NCBI GenBank assembly: GCA_934320845.1
Contig: CAKRFU010000002.1
Location: forward strand, 124,001 to 188,000
Origin: an uncultured Lachnospiraceae bacterium
GTDB lineage: Bacteria > Bacillota > Clostridia > Lachnospirales > Lachnospiraceae
Direction: 5' to 3'
DNA: 64,000 bases
Both the position numbers and the translations under genes were made by a program. The notes under the pieces were generated by a model. It saw only the letters and a program-made list of their open reading frames with translations, ran no database searches and was not told where the DNA came from. Below, one piece after another: positions 38,962 to 49,002 of the stretch (positions within the stretch are counted from its first letter, which is position 1; each line of letters begins with the position of its first letter).

Positions 38962-40476
38962 ATGAAGGAAAATGAAGTTTTAACCATGCGTGGTATCAAT
39001 AAAACTTTTCCGGGAGTAAAAGCATTAAGCGGTGTTGATTTTACACTTAGAAAAGGTGAGATACATGCCCTTATGGGTGAAAATGGTGCCGGTAAATCAA
39101 CACTTATAAAAGTTCTTACCGGTGTATATGATTTTGAAACCGGTGAGATAAGAGTTGATGGGATTGAAGGACCTGTCATAAATCATTCGACACAGGAGGC
39201 GCAGCAAAAAGGTATAGCGACAGTTTATCAGGAGGTAAATCTTTGTCCGAATCTTACGGTCGCTGAAAATCTTTTTATAGGAAGAGAGCCAAGAAACGCT
39301 CTTGGACTTATCCAGTGGAAAAAGATGAATAAGATGGCACAAAAGATAGTCGATGATCTTGATATAGACATAGATGTTACGGTAACTCTTGAAAATTATT
39401 CGGTTGCGCTGCAGCAGATGGTTGCAATTGCGAGAGCAGTAGATATGGATTCAAAGGTTCTTATATTAGACGAACCGACTTCTTCGCTTGATGACAGCGA
39501 AGTAGAAAAACTGTTTAAAATGATGCTTAGGTTGAAAAAAGAGGGTGTAGGAATTGTATTTGTTACACATTTCCTTGAACAGGTATATGCGGTATGTGAT
39601 ACGATAACTGTTTTAAGAAACGGTGAGCTCGTAGGCGAGTATCCAGTGGCAGAACTCCCTAGAGTAGAACTTGTCGCAAAGATGATGGGTAAGAACTTTG
39701 ATGACCTTGCTTCAATAAAAGAGGCAGAAAGTTCAATTCAGGATGAGATTATCATAGATGCAAAAGGACTTGGGCACAAGGGAAAAATCAAACCGTTTGA
39801 TCTTATTATACATAAAGGTGAGGTTATTGGTCTTACGGGACTGCTTGGTTCAGGACGAAGCGAGCTTGCCAGAGTAATCTATGGAGCCGACAAATCACAG
39901 AGTGGTACACTCAAGGTAAAAGGAAAGGAAGTTAAAATAAATTCACCTATAGATGCTATGAAATTAGGAATGGGATTTCTTCCTGATGACAGAAAGGCAG
40001 AGGGTGTAATTGCAGACCTTTCGATAAGAGAAAACATAATACTTGCAGTTCAGGCAAAAAGAGGTATATTCAGACTTTTGCCGAGAGCAGAGCAGGAAAA
40101 GATTGCAGACAAATATATCAAAGAAATACAGGTTAAAACTCCTAGCATGGAAGTGCCTATAAGCCAGTTGTCAGGTGGTAACCAACAGAAAGTAATTCTT
40201 GGACGATGGCTTGCAACAAATCCTGATTTTCTTATACTCGATGAGCCTACAAGGGGTATTGATATAGGTACAAAAACAGAAATTCAGAAACTTATAATTA
40301 AACTTGCAAAGGAAGGCAAGGCAGTAATATTTATCTCATCTGAGATTGAAGAAATGCTTAGAACATGTGATAGGATGGTTGTACTTAGAGACGGAGTCAA
40401 AGTTGGAGAGATTGACGATGAAATGACACAGAATTCTATCATGAAAGCTATTGCGGGAGGTGACAAGGATGAGTAA
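38962..40476 (+). CDS. Sugar ABC transporter ATPase, two domains (YtfR-like)
   Basis: 504 residues from ATG at 38962, which AAAGGAG precedes by 9 bases. The first half has Walker A GENGAGKST at 39-47 and Walker B VLILDEPTSSLD. Its signature region reads YSVALQQMVAIAR, degenerate as is usual in this family. The second half has a modified Walker A (GLLGSGRSEL), LSGGNQQK and FLILDEPTRGID. This layout is shared by MglA, RbsA, AraG and YtfR. It drives uptake through the two permeases that follow, the first of which overlaps its end by 8 bases. Confidence 0.95.
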   Translation: MKENEVLTMRGINKTFPGVKALSGVDFTLRKGEIHALMGENGAGKSTLIKVLTGVYDFETGEIRVDGIEGPVINHSTQEAQQKGIATVYQEVNLCPNLTVAENLFIGREPRNALGLIQWKKMNKMAQKIVDDLDIDIDVTVTLENYSVALQQMVAIARAVDMDSKVLILDEPTSSLDDSEVEKLFKMMLRLKKEGVGIVFVTHFLEQVYAVCDTITVLRNGELVGEYPVAELPRVELVAKMMGKNFDDLASIKEAESSIQDEIIIDAKGLGHKGKIKPFDLIIHKGEVIGLTGLLGSGRSELARVIYGADKSQSGTLKVKGKEVKINSPIDAMKLGMGFLPDDRKAEGVIADLSIRENIILAVQAKRGIFRLLPRAEQEKIADKYIKEIQVKTPSMEVPISQLSGGNQQKVILGRWLATNPDFLILDEPTRGIDIGTKTEIQKLIIKLAKEGKAVIFISSEIEEMLRTCDRMVVLRDGVKVGEIDDEMTQNSIMKAIAGGDKDE

Positions 40477-41554
40477 GGAGAAGAACTCGTTTTGGAAAAA
40501 ATGCACTGGAAGTAAATTGTTTTTCCCTACTGTATGTTTGATATTAGTAATTCTTGTTAATGTAATTAAATCACCAAGCTTTTTACAGATTTCAATAAAT
40601 AACGGTGTATTATATGGAAGACTGATAGATATAGCAAACAGAGGAAGTGAGATAGCTATACTTGCTATAGGAATGACTCTTACGATTGCAGTATCAGCAG
40701 GAACAGATATATCCGTAGGTTCGGTTATGGCACTTGTTGCTTCATGCTGCTGTACATCACTTGTAGGATATGGAGTAAGTTCAGCATCAGCAGTTAAACA
40801 CCCTATCATATTTGGTGTACTGTTTGGAATATTTATAGGCGGTATCTGTGGATGTTTTAACGGTTTTATGGTGTCAAAGCTTAAAGTACAGCCGATGGTT
40901 GCGACACTTGTACTTTACACGGCTGCGAGAGCGATAGGTCTTGTTGTAAGCAACAACCAGATAACTTATGTGCGTGTAAAAGAATACAAATATCTCGGAA
41001 ACTTTTGGCATATAGGAAAATGGGAATGCCCGGTACCAACTCCGATATTTGTAGCTATTATATGTATAATACTTGCTACAATTCTTCTTAAAAAGACAGC
41101 ACTTGGAATGTACATACAGGCTGTTGGTATAAATCCAAAAGCAGCGAGAATTATGGGTATCAATTCAGCACTTATAATTTTTATATGTTATGTTATATGT
41201 GGTCTTGGCGCAGGTGTTGCGGGAACCGTTGCATCATCAAGAATTTATTCGGCTGATTCAAACAATATAGGTTTAAATTTTGAAATGGATGCAATCCTTG
41301 CGGTAGCACTTGGAGGAAACAGTCTTGCAGGCGGTAAATTCTCACTTGCAGGTTCTATCATCGGAGCATATACAATACAAGCACTTTCTACAACACTTCT
41401 TGCCTTTGGTGTAAAGACGGAGCAGGCACCCGTTATCAAAGCTATTGTTATTATTATAATTGTTGCGATTCAGGCTCCGGCAATTCAGAGTTATATTAAA
41501 AACAGAAAAGCACGCAAGGCTAGTGCTACCGGAGGGGAGGCTGTTGCGAAATGA
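40469..41554 (+). CDS. Sugar ABC transporter permease 1 (YtfT-like)
   Basis: 361 residues from ATG at 40469 behind GGGAGGTGA; it overlaps the ATPase gene by 8 bases. About eight to nine membrane segments of the RbsC/AraH family. The motif ISVGSVMAL in the middle and ILAVALGGNSLAGGKFSL near the C-terminus are family marks. A charged tail (KNRKARKA) ends it. Together with the next gene it forms a heterodimeric channel, as YtfT and YjfF do in E. coli. Confidence 0.93.
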   Translation: MSKEKNSFWKKCTGSKLFFPTVCLILVILVNVIKSPSFLQISINNGVLYGRLIDIANRGSEIAILAIGMTLTIAVSAGTDISVGSVMALVASCCCTSLVGYGVSSASAVKHPIIFGVLFGIFIGGICGCFNGFMVSKLKVQPMVATLVLYTAARAIGLVVSNNQITYVRVKEYKYLGNFWHIGKWECPVPTPIFVAIICIILATILLKKTALGMYIQAVGINPKAARIMGINSALIIFICYVICGLGAGVAGTVASSRIYSADSNNIGLNFEMDAILAVALGGNSLAGGKFSLAGSIIGAYTIQALSTTLLAFGVKTEQAPVIKAIVIIIIVAIQAPAIQSYIKNRKARKASATGGEAVAK

Positions 41555-42576
41555 AGAATAAAAATAAAATAAAAATTGGCGGCAATAATCTTTTATTGCT
41601 TATTACGATAGTTCTTTTTATAGTTATGTATGGTATAGGATGCGTTGTATATGATGATAAGGGATTTGGTCATTTTCAGACATTTTTAAATCTTCTTATT
41701 ACAAATGCAGGTCTTATATGTGTTGCCTGTGGTATGACATGTGTAATGCTTACAGGCGGAATCGACATTTCAGTAGGTTCACTTGTCGGACTTGATTGTA
41801 TGATAATGGCATACGGTATGACAAATCTTAAATGGAGTCCGTTTGTTGCCATAGCAGTTGTACTTATTGTAGGTATTGTGTTTGGTGCAGTTCAGGGATT
41901 TCTTATTGGTGTACTTGGTATTCAGCCGTTCATCATATCGATGGCAGGAATGTTCTTTGCAAGAGGTATGATAGCTGTTATCACTACAGAGATGGTAAAC
42001 ATCAACAATGCAACATTTGTTAAATGGGCTGACTGGAAACTTGAACTTCCATTTGGAGGATATACAAATAAACATGGTGTTATGATGAATCCTTTCATCA
42101 GAATGCCGGTTATTATAGCACTTATTGTAGTAGCAGCTACATTCATAATACTGAAGTTTACAAAGTTTGGACGTTCACTTTACGCTGTTGGAGGAAGTGA
42201 ATCATCAGCAAAACTTATGGGACTGAATGTAAAAAAGACAAAGATGAAAGCTTATATGTTATCTTCATTCCTTTGCTCAGTCGGTGGAATCTTATATTGT
42301 TTGAACAGTATGTGTGGATTCGTCGCTCAGGCAAAATTCATGGAAATGGATGCGATAGCTTCATCAGTAATCGGTGGAACACTTCTTACAGGTGGTGTCG
42401 GAAACGTAATCGGAACATTATTTGGTGTACTTATCAAAGGTACTATTGATACACTTGTACATACAAATGGTAAACTTCTTTCATCATGGTCAAGTATCGC
42501 TATTTCAGCATTGCTTTGCTTCTTTATAGTGCTTCAGGCTGTATTTGCACTTGTAAAAGAAAAGAGAAAAGAGTGA
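41551..42576 (+). CDS. Sugar ABC transporter permease 2 (YjfF-like)
   Basis: 341 residues from ATG at 41551, overlapping the previous stop in ATGA, with GGAGGGGAGG upstream. RbsC-type permease; GGIDISVGSLVGLD and IASSVIGGTLLTGGVGNVIGT are diagnostic. It has about nine membrane segments. It closes the four-gene importer and is followed by 257 bases that contain a new promoter and hairpin before araA. Confidence 0.93.
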   Translation: MKNKNKIKIGGNNLLLLITIVLFIVMYGIGCVVYDDKGFGHFQTFLNLLITNAGLICVACGMTCVMLTGGIDISVGSLVGLDCMIMAYGMTNLKWSPFVAIAVVLIVGIVFGAVQGFLIGVLGIQPFIISMAGMFFARGMIAVITTEMVNINNATFVKWADWKLELPFGGYTNKHGVMMNPFIRMPVIIALIVVAATFIILKFTKFGRSLYAVGGSESSAKLMGLNVKKTKMKAYMLSSFLCSVGGILYCLNSMCGFVAQAKFMEMDAIASSVIGGTLLTGGVGNVIGTLFGVLIKGTIDTLVHTNGKLLSSWSSIAISALLCFFIVLQAVFALVKEKRKE

Positions 42577-42667
42577 TAAGGGCACAATGTAATCACTGCC
42601 TGTTGCACCGTATATGTGAACGGTAGCCAAATTGAGAAAAAAACCATATTTTTATTTGTAACAATAC

Positions 42668-42696
42668 TTGATTAAATCTTGAAATTAAGGTATTAT
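42668..42696 (+). promoter_or_regulatory. Possible araA promoter
   Basis: TTGATT, 17-base spacer, TATTAT, about 137 bases before araA. Confidence 0.5.
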
Positions 42697-42741
42697 TAGT
42701 ATGGTGTTAAGAAAAAACTAAATTATTTTAGGAAAAAATAT

Positions 42742-42785
42742 CATCTGATGTTTTTGGCGGTCTTAACAGCCGGAAACATCAGATG
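42742..42785 (+). promoter_or_regulatory. Long hairpin in the araA leader
   Basis: Perfect 12-base arms CATCTGATGTTT and AAACATCAGATG, with an inner GGC/GCC pair. No T-run of terminator quality follows. It lies between the probable promoter and araA and may stabilise the transcript or attenuate it. Confidence 0.55.
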
Positions 42786-42833
42786 TTGTTGCATTTAAAA
42801 CAAAAAATATAACGAGAGGAAAAGGAGAAAAAG

Positions 42834-44327
42834 ATGGAAGTAAAAAATTATAAATTTTGGTTTTGTACCGGTTCACAGGATTTATATGGAGATGAGTGTC
42901 TTGCAAATGTTGCAGCACATTCAAAGCAGATAGTTGAAGCGTTGAATGCTTCAGGAAAACTTCCTTTTGAGGTTGTGTTAAAGCCGACCCTTATTACAAA
43001 TGAACTTATCAGAAAAACATTTAATGAAGCTAACAATGATCCTGAATGTGCAGGTGTTATTACATGGATGCATACATTTTCACCGGCAAAATCATGGATT
43101 TTAGGACTTCAGGAGTATAGAAAGCCATTACTTCATTTACATACACAGTTTAATATGGAAATCCCATATGATACTATAGATATGGATTTCATGAACGAAA
43201 ATCAGGCGGCACACGGTGACAGAGAGTACGGTCATATCGTTACACGTATGAAGATTGAGCGTAAGGTTGTTGTAGGACACTGGTCTGACGAAAAAGTTCA
43301 GGAGAAGATAGGCTCATGGATGAGAACAGCAGTCGGTGTTGTTGAGAGCAGCCATATCAGAGTCATGCGTGTTGCTGACAACATGAGAAATGTTGCAGTT
43401 ACTGAGGGTGACAAGGTAGAAGCTCAGCTTAAATTTGGCTGGGAAGTAGATGCATATCCTGTGAATGAGATTGCAGAGGCAGTAGCAGCAGTTTCAGAGT
43501 CAGATACAAATGCACTTGTCGATGAATATTATGACAAATATGACATCTTGCTTGAGGGCAGAGATCCGGCAGAATTTAGAAAGCATGTCGCTGTACAGGC
43601 TCAGATAGAAATCGGTTTTGAAAGATTTTTAAAGGAAAAGAATTATCAGGCAATAGTAACTCATTTTGGTGACCTTGGTGCACTTAAACAGCTTCCGGGA
43701 CTTGCTATTCAGAGACTTATGGAAAAAGGTTATGGATTTGGAGCAGAGGGTGACTGGAAAGTTGCAGCTATGGTTCGTCTTATGAAGGTTATGACAGCTG
43801 GCATGAAAGATGCAAAAGGAACATCAATGCTTGAGGATTACACATACAACCTTGTTCCGGGCAAAGAGGGAATACTTGAAGCCCACATGCTTGAGATATG
43901 TCCGTCAATCGCAGAAGGACCAATTCAGATTAAATGCCAGCCACTTTCTATGGGTGATAGAGAAGACCCGGCAAGACTTGTATTTACATCTAAGAATGGT
44001 CATGGTATTGCAACATCACTTATAGACCTTGGAAATCGTTTCAGACTTATCATCAACGATGTTGAGTGCAAACAGACAGAAAAGCCAATGCCAAAACTTC
44101 CGACAGCTACAAACTTCTGGACACCGGAACCTGACCTTTATACAGGAGCAGAGGCATGGATTCTTGCAGGTGGTGCGCATCATACAGCATTTACATATGA
44201 CCTTACGGCAGAGCAGATGTGTGACTGGGCTGCTATGATGGGAATTGAAGCAGTAGTTATAAACAAAGATACAAATATCAGAGACTTCAAGAGAGATCTT
44301 ATGCTTGGTGACATTGTTTATCGTTAG
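42834..44327 (+). CDS. araA: L-arabinose isomerase
   Basis: Converts L-arabinose to L-ribulose in the cytoplasm, needing a divalent metal. 497 residues, the usual length. The N-terminus KFWFCTGSQDLYG, GVITWMHTFSPAKSWI, PLLHLHTQFN, THFGDLGAL and FGAEGDWK are family blocks, with the late metal His in AWILAGGAHHTAF. The start follows AAAGGAGAAAAAG. A sugar kinase follows after 20 bases. The epimerase AraD needed to reach xylulose 5-phosphate is not in this window. Confidence 0.98.
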   Translation: MEVKNYKFWFCTGSQDLYGDECLANVAAHSKQIVEALNASGKLPFEVVLKPTLITNELIRKTFNEANNDPECAGVITWMHTFSPAKSWILGLQEYRKPLLHLHTQFNMEIPYDTIDMDFMNENQAAHGDREYGHIVTRMKIERKVVVGHWSDEKVQEKIGSWMRTAVGVVESSHIRVMRVADNMRNVAVTEGDKVEAQLKFGWEVDAYPVNEIAEAVAAVSESDTNALVDEYYDKYDILLEGRDPAEFRKHVAVQAQIEIGFERFLKEKNYQAIVTHFGDLGALKQLPGLAIQRLMEKGYGFGAEGDWKVAAMVRLMKVMTAGMKDAKGTSMLEDYTYNLVPGKEGILEAHMLEICPSIAEGPIQIKCQPLSMGDREDPARLVFTSKNGHGIATSLIDLGNRFRLIINDVECKQTEKPMPKLPTATNFWTPEPDLYTGAEAWILAGGAHHTAFTYDLTAEQMCDWAAMMGIEAVVINKDTNIRDFKRDLMLGDIVYR

Positions 44328-44347
44328 AAATCAGGAGGAAAATATAA

Positions 44348-45943
44348 ATGAAAGATATAATTGAAAGCGGAAAGACAGCCCTCGGTATCGAGTTTGGTTC
44401 TACAAAGATAAAAGCAGTTCTTATAGATGAAAACAACAACCTTATTGCGACAAGTGGTCACAAATGGGAAAATAAATATGAAAACGGTGTATGGACATAC
44501 AGCCTTGATGATATTTGGACAGGACTTCAGGACTGCTACAGCAAACTTGCTGCAACAGTAAAAGAAAAATATGACGCTGAAATTACAAAAATCGGTGCTA
44601 TGGGATTTAGTGCAATGATGCACGGTTACATGGCATTTGATAAAGATGATACTCTCTTAGTTCCATTTAGAACATGGAGAAATACTATAACATCAGAAGC
44701 TTCTGACAAACTTACAGAGGTATTTGATTTCAATATTCCTCAGAGATGGAGTATCGCACATCTCTATCAGGCAATTTTAAATAAAGAGAGTCATGTAAAA
44801 GATGTAGATTTCTTCACAACTCTTGCAGGCTATATTCACTGGCAGCTTACAGGCAAAAAAGTTCTCGGTGTAGGTGATGCATCAGGAATGTTTCCTATTG
44901 ACAGTACAACAGGAACATATGATGAAAAAATGCTTGGTCAGTTTGATGAACTTGTAGCACCAGAAGGATTTGCATGGAAACTTAAAGATATTCTTCCGGG
45001 AGTTCTTTCAGCAGGTGAAAATGCAGGTGTACTTACAAAAGAAGGAGCAAAGAAACTTGATGTTTCAGGAAAACTTCAGGCAGGGACTCCTATATGTCCT
45101 CCTGAAGGTGATGCAGGAACAGGAATGGTTGCAACAAACAGTATTGCTGTAAGAACAGGTAATGTTTCAGCAGGAACATCTGTATTTGCAATGATTGTTC
45201 TTGAGAAGAGACTTAAGAAAGCATACAGACAGATAGATATGGTTACAACTCCTGTAGGAGATGCAGTTGCAATGGTACATTGTAACAACTGTACATCTGA
45301 GATAAATGCATGGGTTGACCTTTTCGGTGAGTATTCAAAGGTCATGGGATTGGAAGTGACACCGGAAGAGATATTTGACAAATTATTTAAACAGGCATTG
45401 CTTGCAGAAAAAGACGGTGGCGGAATTGTTGCTTACAACTATTTCTCAGGCGAGCATGTAACAGGATTTGAAGAGGGGCGTCCATTACTCGTAAGAGAGA
45501 CAAATGCTAAATTTAATCTTGCAAACTTCATGAGAGTACAGCTTTACACGGCACTTGGTGCATTAAAGACAGGTCTTGACATTCTCTTTAAAGAGGAAAA
45601 AGTTGAAGTTGACTCAATATTTGGACACGGAGGATACTTTACAATAAAGGGTGTAGGACAGAAGATTCTTGCAGGAGCCATCAACACACCTGTATCAGTT
45701 ATGGAAACAGCAGGAGAAGGCGGTGCATGGGGAATTGCAATCCTTGCATCATATATGGTAAACAAAAAAGAAGGACAGTCACTTCAGGACTACTTAAGCA
45801 AAGAAGTATTTGCAAATCAGAATGGTGAAGTTGTAGACCCTGATCCGGAAGATGTAAAGGGATTCGATGAATTTATCGAGAAATATACAAAGTGTCTTGC
45901 AATCGAAAGAGCAGCAGTTGACAATCTTAAAAATACAAGATAG
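44348..45943 (+). CDS. FGGY-family sugar kinase, probable L-ribulokinase
   Basis: 531 residues. ATP-dependent sugar kinase with N-terminal phosphate-1 motif [16 protein letters not shown], substrate-side [14 protein letters not shown] and VPFRTWRN, and FGGY second-domain motifs [12 protein letters not shown] and [13 protein letters not shown]. Position directly behind araA makes L-ribulose the expected substrate. In sequence it looks closer to the xylulokinase-like clostridial group than to E. coli AraB, so D-xylulose kinase activity is an alternative. The start follows CAGGAGGAAAATATAA; a strong terminator ends the unit. Confidence 0.85.
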   Translation: MKDIIESGKTALGIEFGSTKIKAVLIDENNNLIATSGHKWENKYENGVWTYSLDDIWTGLQDCYSKLAATVKEKYDAEITKIGAMGFSAMMHGYMAFDKDDTLLVPFRTWRNTITSEASDKLTEVFDFNIPQRWSIAHLYQAILNKESHVKDVDFFTTLAGYIHWQLTGKKVLGVGDASGMFPIDSTTGTYDEKMLGQFDELVAPEGFAWKLKDILPGVLSAGENAGVLTKEGAKKLDVSGKLQAGTPICPPEGDAGTGMVATNSIAVRTGNVSAGTSVFAMIVLEKRLKKAYRQIDMVTTPVGDAVAMVHCNNCTSEINAWVDLFGEYSKVMGLEVTPEEIFDKLFKQALLAEKDGGGIVAYNYFSGEHVTGFEEGRPLLVRETNAKFNLANFMRVQLYTALGALKTGLDILFKEEKVEVDSIFGHGGYFTIKGVGQKILAGAINTPVSVMETAGEGGAWGIAILASYMVNKKEGQSLQDYLSKEVFANQNGEVVDPDPEDVKGFDEFIEKYTKCLAIERAAVDNLKNTR

Positions 45944-45974
45944 TATATAACGATTAAACAGTTTTAGAAATATT

Positions 45975-46015
45975 AAAAGCCAGTGAATTATATCATAATG
46001 ATTCACTGGCTTTTT
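45975..46015 (+). terminator. Rho-independent terminator of the arabinose operon
   Basis: Arms AAAAGCCAGTGAAT and ATTCACTGGCTTTT with TTTTTC behind. Confidence 0.92.
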
Positions 46016-46158
46016 CTTGCTAACTTTTTTTTCACATAGTATAATTAAAATAATTTAATGGAGCAATCCAGGGCATTAGTTGTAGCCAAAAGATATTTTG
46101 ATGATTTATGATTTAGCTTGTCAATGTTGATTAAATAAGATAACGTAAGGAGAAAGAT

Positions 46159-46518
46159 ATGACTTTTATAGAGAAAATTGAGAATATATTGCCTGAGATA
46201 GACATAAATACAGGGCTTATGTATTGTGGGGATGATGAAGAACTGTTTGAGGAAGTTGTCGGAGAATTTATTGCTGGAGAAATGACAGCATCTATTGAAG
46301 AAAATTATAAAAATGAAAACTGGAAAGATTATCAGATACAGGTTCATGCGGTTAAGGGAACAAGTCTCACAATCGGTGCACAGAAACTGCATGAGGAAGC
46401 AATGGATATTGAACAGTCGGTCAAAAAAGGCGAAATTGATTTCGCAAAAGAGTATCACGAGGCATTTATGAGTCATTATAAAAATGTTTTGGAAGGACTC
46501 AAAAGATGTATAGAGTAA
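46159..46518 (+). CDS. Standalone HPt phosphotransfer protein
   Basis: 119 residues, all helical. The histidine phosphotransfer core is YQIQVHAVKGTSLTIGA, with acceptor His 63; Gly and Lys of HAVKGTS follow in the usual positions. Such domains relay phosphate between hybrid kinases and response regulators. The gene ends 13 bases inside the following response-regulator gene, so the two are translated together. No hybrid kinase is nearby, which leaves the phosphate donor open. BceRS-type systems do not normally carry an HPt protein. Confidence 0.85.
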   Translation: MTFIEKIENILPEIDINTGLMYCGDDEELFEEVVGEFIAGEMTASIEENYKNENWKDYQIQVHAVKGTSLTIGAQKLHEEAMDIEQSVKKGEIDFAKEYHEAFMSHYKNVLEGLKRCIE

Positions 46519-47177
46519 TGATTGTTGAAGATGATGACATTATAGCGGGGACAGTAAAAAAACATCTGGAACAATGGCAGTATTCGGTTCATCTAGTATC
46601 GGATTTATCAAATGTAATAGGAGAGTTTACAGAGTATTCTCCGCATATTGTTCTTATGGATATAAAACTTCCGTTTTATAATGGGTATCATTGGTGCAGT
46701 GAAATACGCAAAGTCTCAAAACTTCCTATTATGTTTTTGTCATCTGCTTCAGATAATATGAATATAGTTATGGCTATGAATATGGGAGCAGATGACTTTG
46801 TGACAAAACCATTTGACCTTGAAGTGCTTACGGTGAAGATACAGGCACTTATAAGAAGAAGCTATGATTTTTCTGTCGGGAACAGTGTTATATCTCACAG
46901 AGATGCCATGTTAAATCTTACTGACGCAACAGTTGTTTATAAGGATAAAAAACTTGAGCTGACAAAAAATGAATTAAAAATCTTGCAGATGCTTATGGAA
47001 AATAAGGAAAAAATAGTTTCAAGGGATGATTTGATGGCTAAAATCTGGGAAAGTGATGATTACATAGATGAAAATACGCTTTCAGTTAATGTAAACAGAT
47101 TGAGGAAAAAGCTTTCAGGCATAGGACTTGATGATTTTATCATAACGAAAAAGGGACTTGGTTATAAACTGGGATAG
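46506..47177 (+). CDS. BceR-type response regulator
   Basis: 223 residues from ATG at 46506, with GGAAGGA upstream. The receiver has VEDDD, phospho-acceptor D52 in LMDIKLP, S in FLSSASD and K in DFVTKPF. The winged helix has KLELTKNELKILQML and NTLSVNVNRLRKKLSG. It is most like regulators of bacitracin-type BceRS systems. Its kinase follows after 54 bases, and the probable target transporter (56835-59657) has an upstream inverted repeat suited to this family. Confidence 0.9.
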   Translation: MYRVMIVEDDDIIAGTVKKHLEQWQYSVHLVSDLSNVIGEFTEYSPHIVLMDIKLPFYNGYHWCSEIRKVSKLPIMFLSSASDNMNIVMAMNMGADDFVTKPFDLEVLTVKIQALIRRSYDFSVGNSVISHRDAMLNLTDATVVYKDKKLELTKNELKILQMLMENKEKIVSRDDLMAKIWESDDYIDENTLSVNVNRLRKKLSGIGLDDFIITKKGLGYKLG

Positions 47178-47231
47178 TGTTATGCCACGAAAATCGGAAT
47201 GCCAAATCTATAGAAGAATGGAAAAAAACGT

Positions 47232-48269
47232 ATGAAAATATTTATTTCTTATATAAAAACAAATATATTGTGGGTTGTTTTTTTTGTGGCACTTATTTTG
47301 TTCCAAACAGTGTATATGCGTTTGGCTGGGATTAGCCAGAATGACTGTATATATGGAATGGCTCTTGAGAGTATAGTATTTTTGGCAGTATTTTGTGGTG
47401 CATTTGCAGTGTATTTTACGAAATATAAAAAGCTTAGAAAGATTGAACTGCTGGATATTGATGAGCAGTCCGACATGCTGGAAACATCGGATTGCATTGA
47501 ACAGTTGTACCAGGATATTGTAGAAAACCAGATTATAAGCCGAAAACAAATGAGGGCTGATAAAGATAAGACAAACAGTGAAATGCTGCAATATTACGGA
47601 ATGTGGGTGCATCAGATAAAAACACCGATAGCTGCAATGCACCTTTTATTGCAAACCGATTTAAATACAGCAGATGAGAGTGATGAAAGTGCGGAAGAAA
47701 TATATTTCAGAGTCGGTGAATTAAAAAAAGAATTGTCAAACGAATTGTTCCAGATAGAGCAGTATACGGAAATGGCATTGGAGTATCAGCGTGTACAGTC
47801 AGAATCAAACGACTTTGTATTGGGAAAAATAAAACTCGACAAAGTTATAAGGGAGTCCATAAGAAAGTATGCAAAGATATTTATAAGAAAGAAACTTTCA
47901 ATGCATTATGAGGGAACGGACATAGTAGTTGCAAGTGATGAAAAATGGCTCAGTTTTATAATAGAACAAATTCTTTCAAATGCAATTAAATATACAAAGG
48001 CAGGGAGTATTACGATAAATGTATTGCCAAATGCCTCAAAAAAAATAGTCTGTCTGGAAATTGCCGATGAGGGAATTGGGATAAGTGCGGAAGATATACC
48101 GAGAGTGTTTGAAAAAGGATATACAGGCTACAACGGGCATGAAAATAAGTCATCAACAGGAATCGGACTTTATCTTTGCAAGCAGGCAGCAGATAAACTC
48201 GGTCATAGGTTAGAAATTGAATCAGAGAAGAAAAAGGGAACAAAGGTGAGGATATATTTTTATACATAA
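47232..48269 (+). CDS. BceS-type intramembrane-sensing histidine kinase
   Basis: 345 residues. Two membrane segments (about 13-31 and 45-62) with almost no outer loop, the mark of intramembrane-sensing kinases that depend on a BceAB transporter for signal. Phospho-acceptor His 127 lies in MWVHQIKTPIAAM. ATP-binding motifs are QILSNAIKYT, IADEGIGIS and SSTGIGLYLCKQ. The start follows AGAATGGAAAAAAACGT, a weak site. In other species the transporter genes come next; here an agr locus does. Confidence 0.92.
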   Translation: MKIFISYIKTNILWVVFFVALILFQTVYMRLAGISQNDCIYGMALESIVFLAVFCGAFAVYFTKYKKLRKIELLDIDEQSDMLETSDCIEQLYQDIVENQIISRKQMRADKDKTNSEMLQYYGMWVHQIKTPIAAMHLLLQTDLNTADESDESAEEIYFRVGELKKELSNELFQIEQYTEMALEYQRVQSESNDFVLGKIKLDKVIRESIRKYAKIFIRKKLSMHYEGTDIVVASDEKWLSFIIEQILSNAIKYTKAGSITINVLPNASKKIVCLEIADEGIGISAEDIPRVFEKGYTGYNGHENKSSTGIGLYLCKQAADKLGHRLEIESEKKKGTKVRIYFYT

Positions 48270-48298
48270 ATTTCCGTTTAGGGGAAAAATCAACCATA

Positions 48299-48328
48299 AC
48301 CATTTAGACACGAAAATCGACCATTTAA
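48299..48328 (+). promoter_or_regulatory. Paired LytTR-type boxes before agrB (copy 1)
   Basis: ACCATTTAG at 48299 and ACCATTTAA at 48320, start-to-start 21 bases, followed by a TATAAT -10 at 48361-48366. The spacing matches AgrA/LytTR binding (9-base repeats, 12-base gap). No -35 element is visible, as expected for an activated promoter. Confidence 0.8.
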
Positions 48329-48432
48329 GCATGATTTAACAAATTATCAAATAAATGTAATATAATAATCCAACGAGTCAGATATGATTTAGAAAAATGT
48401 TATATGAAGAAAACACAGGGAGAGGATTGTTT

Positions 48433-49002
48433 ATGTTAGAATATTTGATTGATGATTTGGTTATCTGGGCATATAGGAATGAATTGCTCAAGGATTATGA
48501 AAAGAGATATGTTTACGAATATGCTATACAGGTTATATTGTATAATATGATGCTGCTTGTAGTGACACTTCTGATAAGTGTATTTACTAACAATATTCAG
48601 AGCTTTATTATGTTTATGATATTCTTTGTAATGCTTAGAAGAAATCTGGGTGGTTTTCACTTTAAAAATAAATATATCTGTATGACAGTGTCAATAAGTA
48701 TGTATGTTATAATCACATTTTTTGGCGGTGAAATATTTCTGTTATATGAGAACTATATTTTTATAATATGGGGAGTTTTAGCGATATTATGTTTGTTTAT
48801 GCCGGCATTGAAGGATAAGAATTATAATAAAAAAGTTGTTAATGTAATGATTTGCATTCATATTGTGTTGATGTTTACAGGAATTTATCTGAAAATTCAA
48901 TGTGTGTCATGGGCAGTACTATTTAATATAGCTGTGTTGTCTATGTTTATATTTCAAAAATTTATGGAAGTTTTAAATTGGAATGCGGAAGAGGAAAAAT
49001 AA
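48433..49002 (+). CDS. agrB: AgrB-like peptide-processing membrane protease
   Basis: 189 residues from ATG at 48433, seven bases after AGGGAGAGG. Five to six membrane segments. The catalytic pair is H76 and C83 in RRNLGGFHFKNKYICM; the seven-residue spacing equals that of H77 and C84 of S. aureus AgrB. It would cut the AgrD C-terminus and close the peptide ring at the membrane. The gene overlaps the next regulator gene by one base. It is the first gene behind LytTR boxes, so it is probably self-induced. Confidence 0.93.
   Translation: MLEYLIDDLVIWAYRNELLKDYEKRYVYEYAIQVILYNMMLLVVTLLISVFTNNIQSFIMFMIFFVMLRRNLGGFHFKNKYICMTVSISMYVIITFFGGEIFLLYENYIFIIWGVLAILCLFMPALKDKNYNKKVVNVMICIHIVLMFTGIYLKIQCVSWAVLFNIAVLSMFIFQKFMEVLNWNAEEEK

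Noticed and set aside
42742..42785. araA leader hairpin as a rho-independent terminator
   Set aside because: The arms are strong but no T-run follows, and araA lies directly downstream.
44348..45943. Calling the kinase araB outright
   Set aside because: Position supports L-ribulose, but the sequence looks like the broad clostridial FGGY group that also contains xylulokinases, so no symbol is given.
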